Shown: piece after piece, positions 61,532-64,000 of the stretch
Numbering within the stretch: position 1 is the first letter of the stretch
How the letters are laid out: every line of letters starts with the position of its first letter
Assembly: GCA_017630455.1 (NCBI GenBank)
Contig: JAGBVG010000023.1
Span: 62,001-126,000 of the forward strand
Direction: 5' to 3'
Origin: Alistipes sp.
Lineage (GTDB): Bacteria; Bacteroidota; Bacteroidia; Bacteroidales; Rikenellaceae
DNA: 64,000 nucleotides
The notes under the pieces: generated by a model
The model's input: the letters and a program-made list of their open reading frames with translations, nothing else
Databases searched by the model: none
Told to the model about the DNA's origin: nothing
Made by a program: the position numbers and the translations under genes

Positions 61532-63181
61532 CTACATTTCATCGTTAAACTCATATCGTGAACGGTAGAGCGGATATGCCTCGAAGTAGTACTCTCTGGA
61601 TGTAGGTACGTTCGAGAATCCCACTACACTACCCGTGCTGTCGTAGCTCTTCTCCTGCTGAGTGTATAACAATACCTCGGCAGCCAACTCCATAAGGTTG
61701 GGGTGGTAGAGCAGCCACTCGGGAAGTTCTCCGGTCATAAAGTTGAGGTTTAGGCGCAGCGTGCGGATGTTAGGTAGCACACGTGGCAGCTTATACTCCA
61801 CAGCCCAGTTTAGCGTGTCGCCGCGCTCTGCAATATCCTCCGCGGTGTAGGCACGCACTGCGCCATCCTTGAAGTCGGGGAGCGAACCCTCGATATAGTT
61901 GTAGGATAGTGCCAACTCCTCGAGATTCTCCCACAAGAGCAGGCGGCGTATAGCGTCGTCCTCGCCCATATTTGCGTAAATACCCTCATTGCCGCTGCGA
62001 CCGCTAAGATCCGAGATTGTGGAGCGGCGGTTGCTTGAGAGGTCTAGTACGGTGAGGTGAGGGAAGTTCTCGGGACTCAAGACATCGGGAATGGCGGTGA
62101 AGTTGTTAGAGTCGAGGTACAGACCCTCCAACGTATCTCCCAACTCGGCAAAGTTGTCGGGGAGCGACACGAGACCTATGGCCGCCACACGCAGCTCCTT
62201 TAGGTAGTTGAGCGTCGAAACCTCGGGACATAGGTGGATATCCTTGAGCATAGCGTTTACATTGCCATAGAGCGACAGCGTCTCGAGATATTTGAGGTAC
62301 TTGATCTCCACAGGGATGTCATCCTCGGTGTTGAAGTAGCTGAGGTCGAGGTCGCGAACACGACCTACAGCATCGGCACAAGGGAGTGTCTCATCCGAAG
62401 CCTGCCACAGGCGCAGACATACCCAGTTGTTCATAGGCTCCGAAGTCGACAATGCACTCTCCTCCCAGCACTCCATCTTATTAAAGATGGTCACCACGGC
62501 AAGTGAGTCGCCCTGGCGGTTATCCTCGATGAGTGGGCCAGCCTGCTGGCGAATCTTGATTGTTGCAGGGGTGGCAAGAGGTTCGCCGCTCTTGGGTATC
62601 AGCGAGAGTGTCATCTCGCGGCTCTCAGGGTCGGAGTTCATCTTCCAATCCAGATGCAGACGTGTGGTACGTGGTCGCGCGCCACGGTCGAGATTAACCT
62701 CTACATCCTCTGGCGTAATCCACGCAGCATCGGCAACAACGTCAAACTCCACGTTGGTCTTGATGTCTACCTCCACCCAACGCTCAGCACGTACTGCCGA
62801 GGCCGAGATGCTGATAGTGTTCTTGCTCGGGGTTATGGCACGCTCGAAGCCCGCTTGGTTAACTGCTACCTCCTGGAGTATCTCTCCTGCTGAGGAGAAG
62901 CGTACCACAGCCTCGCGCGAGTCGTTAATGAGCGTGGAGTCGATCTTTATCTTGCACTTCACCTCGCCGCGGCCATTTGCCGGAGATATCATAATCCACG
63001 GCACCTCGGCTTGTGCGGTCCACTCTCTGTCGGAGCGGATGGTGATGCTATGTTCGCCACCCGAGGCCTTAGCTTTGATCTCCGATTTGTCGCTCTCGAA
63101 ACCCTTGAAGCTCTCGGTGGTGTCGTTCTGGCAACCGCCCAAAACGAGGGCAGCGGCAATAAGTATATATATCTTTCTCAT
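61532..63181 (-). CDS. Lipoprotein with two BACON domains and leucine-rich repeats
   Basis: 549 residues. The signal MRKIYILIAAALVLGGC puts the Cys at 17. There are two BACON-like domains, about 33-115 (ASGGEHSITIRSDREWTAQA, VPWIMISPANGRG and VNQAG) and about 125-215 (WVEVDIKTNVEFDVVADAAW and IKIRQQAG). Leucine-rich repeats follow at about 285-500 (LETLSLYGN, LYLDSNNFTAIPD, LTVLDLSSN and LEELALSYNYIEGSLPD), ending NDEM. It starts 2 bp after the upstream LRR gene and 6 bp before the protease. The repeats suggest a protein- or glycan-binding surface receptor. Confidence 0.85.
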   Translation of the reverse strand: MRKIYILIAAALVLGGCQNDTTESFKGFESDKSEIKAKASGGEHSITIRSDREWTAQAEVPWIMISPANGRGEVKCKIKIDSTLINDSREAVVRFSSAGEILQEVAVNQAGFERAITPSKNTISISASAVRAERWVEVDIKTNVEFDVVADAAWITPEDVEVNLDRGARPRTTRLHLDWKMNSDPESREMTLSLIPKSGEPLATPATIKIRQQAGPLIEDNRQGDSLAVVTIFNKMECWEESALSTSEPMNNWVCLRLWQASDETLPCADAVGRVRDLDLSYFNTEDDIPVEIKYLKYLETLSLYGNVNAMLKDIHLCPEVSTLNYLKELRVAAIGLVSLPDNFAELGDTLEGLYLDSNNFTAIPDVLSPENFPHLTVLDLSSNRRSTISDLSGRSGNEGIYANMGEDDAIRRLLLWENLEELALSYNYIEGSLPDFKDGAVRAYTAEDIAERGDTLNWAVEYKLPRVLPNIRTLRLNLNFMTGELPEWLLYHPNLMELAAEVLLYTQQEKSYDSTGSVVGFSNVPTSREYYFEAYPLYRSRYEFNDEM

Positions 63182-63183
63182 TG

Positions 63184-64000
63184 TTAGTCAAGTTTTAGCG
63201 CATCGCAACCACGGATGTCCTGTGTTGAGTCGTATACAAGTTCGTAGTATCCCTTCTCGATGTATGGACATACGTTCGAGAGATCTATCGATATGTTTGG
63301 GTTATCCTTGATCTCGAAGAGCAGGATGTATGGCGAGATGGTGTCGTTGATCTCTCCCAGGTCGTTAGAGCCCATATATAGCGCTGCCATCGTAGGATGC
63401 TTGCCGATGCCTGTAGGCCAGTCGCTGAAGGTGCGGTTACCCTGGTCATCACGCTGCTGGCGGATGCTGATAATGGTAAGAGCGTCGATCTCGAGCAGGC
63501 TGCGCGGGAACACCGACAGAGCGTTGTTCGAGAGGTCGATACCATAGAGATAAGGGAGGTTCTCAGCTGTGAAGTCAGAAGCTGGAAGCTCTGACAAGCG
63601 GTTGAAGCTCAGGTCGATAGTCGAGAGCATTATGCTGTTTTCACCTGTCAGCGCTCCCTCCTCTATCGTTCGCATACCGTTGGCGCTGAGCATAAGCACC
63701 TCGATAACAGATCCCGAGCCTATGATGCGCTTAGGGAGTGTAGTGAGGCGGTTGTCAGCGAGGTTCAGCGTGCCGGCGTTTATGCCTCGCCACGCCTCGC
63801 CATTCTCCAACTCCGTAATCTCGTTCGATGAGAAGTCGGCAGTAAGCATCGTGTATATCGAGCGTGCCGAGAAGAGGTCGGGGAGCTTCGTGAGGCGGTT
63901 GTTCGAGCAGGAGAAGGTCTCCATCATCGACAGACCGCAGTAGTAGCCATCCTCGCCGAGGGTGATGGTGTGGATGCGGTTGTTATCCAGAAGCACCGAC
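63184..64000 (-). CDS. Leucine-rich repeat protein (5' end outside window)
   Basis: The minus-strand frame is open to the window edge (about 271 residues seen). A GTG codon at 63994-63996 is not needed as a start: the sequence before it continues in frame and the repeats are already under way. LRR units are visible: MLLDNN-type start, LTKLPDLFS, LNLADNRLTTLPKRI, IDLSFNRLSELPASDF and IDLSNNALSVFPRSLL. The C-terminus ends DSTQDIRGCDALKLD. It is the first visible gene of the LRR/subtilisin operon and may well have further genes upstream. Confidence 0.8.
   Translation of the reverse strand, partial: SVLLDNNRIHTITLGEDGYYCGLSMMETFSCSNNRLTKLPDLFSARSIYTMLTADFSSNEITELENGEAWRGINAGTLNLADNRLTTLPKRIIGSGSVIEVLMLSANGMRTIEEGALTGENSIMLSTIDLSFNRLSELPASDFTAENLPYLYGIDLSNNALSVFPRSLLEIDALTIISIRQQRDDQGNRTFSDWPTGIGKHPTMAALYMGSNDLGEINDTISPYILLFEIKDNPNISIDLSNVCPYIEKGYYELVYDSTQDIRGCDALKLD

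Overview
This window looks like chromosomal DNA of a Bacteroidales gut bacterium, probably near Alistipes/Rikenellaceae; the phylum call is firm, the genus is inference. The evidence is the Bacteroidetes promoter type (TTG/TTTG about 19-20 bases before TAnnTTTG) ahead of many genes, a PorX regulator of type IX secretion, BACON-type and Fn3-type lipoproteins, a TamL-like outer-membrane lipoprotein, CoaX instead of CoaA, and the absence of strong Shine-Dalgarno sequences. Most of the window is core genome. No phage, complete insertion sequence, CRISPR array or rRNA operon is visible.

Region by region: 1-2.3 kb holds the tail of an unknown gene, a PfkB sugar/nucleoside kinase and ATP-type phosphofructokinase. 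2.4-13.8 kb is an envelope/repair block on the minus strand: a separately transcribed PpiD/SurA-like chaperone, then mfd-coaX-barrel protein-TPR-lptC-CorC/HlyC. 13.9-19.3 kb (minus) has RNase G, a 29-residue basic protein resembling bS22/mS38, HU, a START-like protein, tsaE, porX and a NUDIX hydrolase. 19.4-25.9 kb (plus) has a lipoprotein S9 peptidase and two large surface lipoproteins. 26.1-28.7 kb has tRNA-Ser(GCT), a DUF4491 membrane protein, a SpoU methyltransferase and a beta-barrel candidate. 28.8-36.8 kb (plus) has glnS, rimP-nusA-infB and a CoA-transferase. 37.1-42.6 kb (minus) has rplS and an operon of two paralogous BACON-like lipoproteins with an LTA-synthase-like sulfatase. 42.8-45.6 kb (plus) is a coupled LuxE-like/LicD-GT2 pair. 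45.6-49.6 kb has pdxA, a small membrane protein, thrS and infC. 50.0-54.4 kb has an alpha/beta hydrolase, dapF and the TamL-like gene. 54.5-64 kb (minus) is one tight operon: two LRR proteins, a subtilisin, DUF1573, two more lipoproteins and an RluA-type pseudouridine synthase; it continues past the right edge.

The most unusual signal is a family of structured intergenic elements of about 130 bases. Five full copies lie in the same orientation at or within a few bases of a stop codon, apart from one that follows a truncated copy. Their inverted-repeat arms and inner stems change between copies while base pairing is kept (for example TTTCTTGT/ACAAGAAA against TTTGTTGT/ACAACAAA, and CCTCGGG/CCCGAGG against CCTTGGG/CCCAAGG). 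This points to selection on, or mobility through, a folded RNA or single-stranded DNA. One copy sits inside the rimP-nusA-infB operon, which also has a leader hairpin.

Other points of interest are the LRR/BACON/subtilisin/DUF1573 operon, the LuxE-like plus LicD-GT2 module, non-ATG starts of infC (TTG), the TamL-like gene (GTG) and the RluA-type gene (TTG), and infC without rpmI-rplT behind it.
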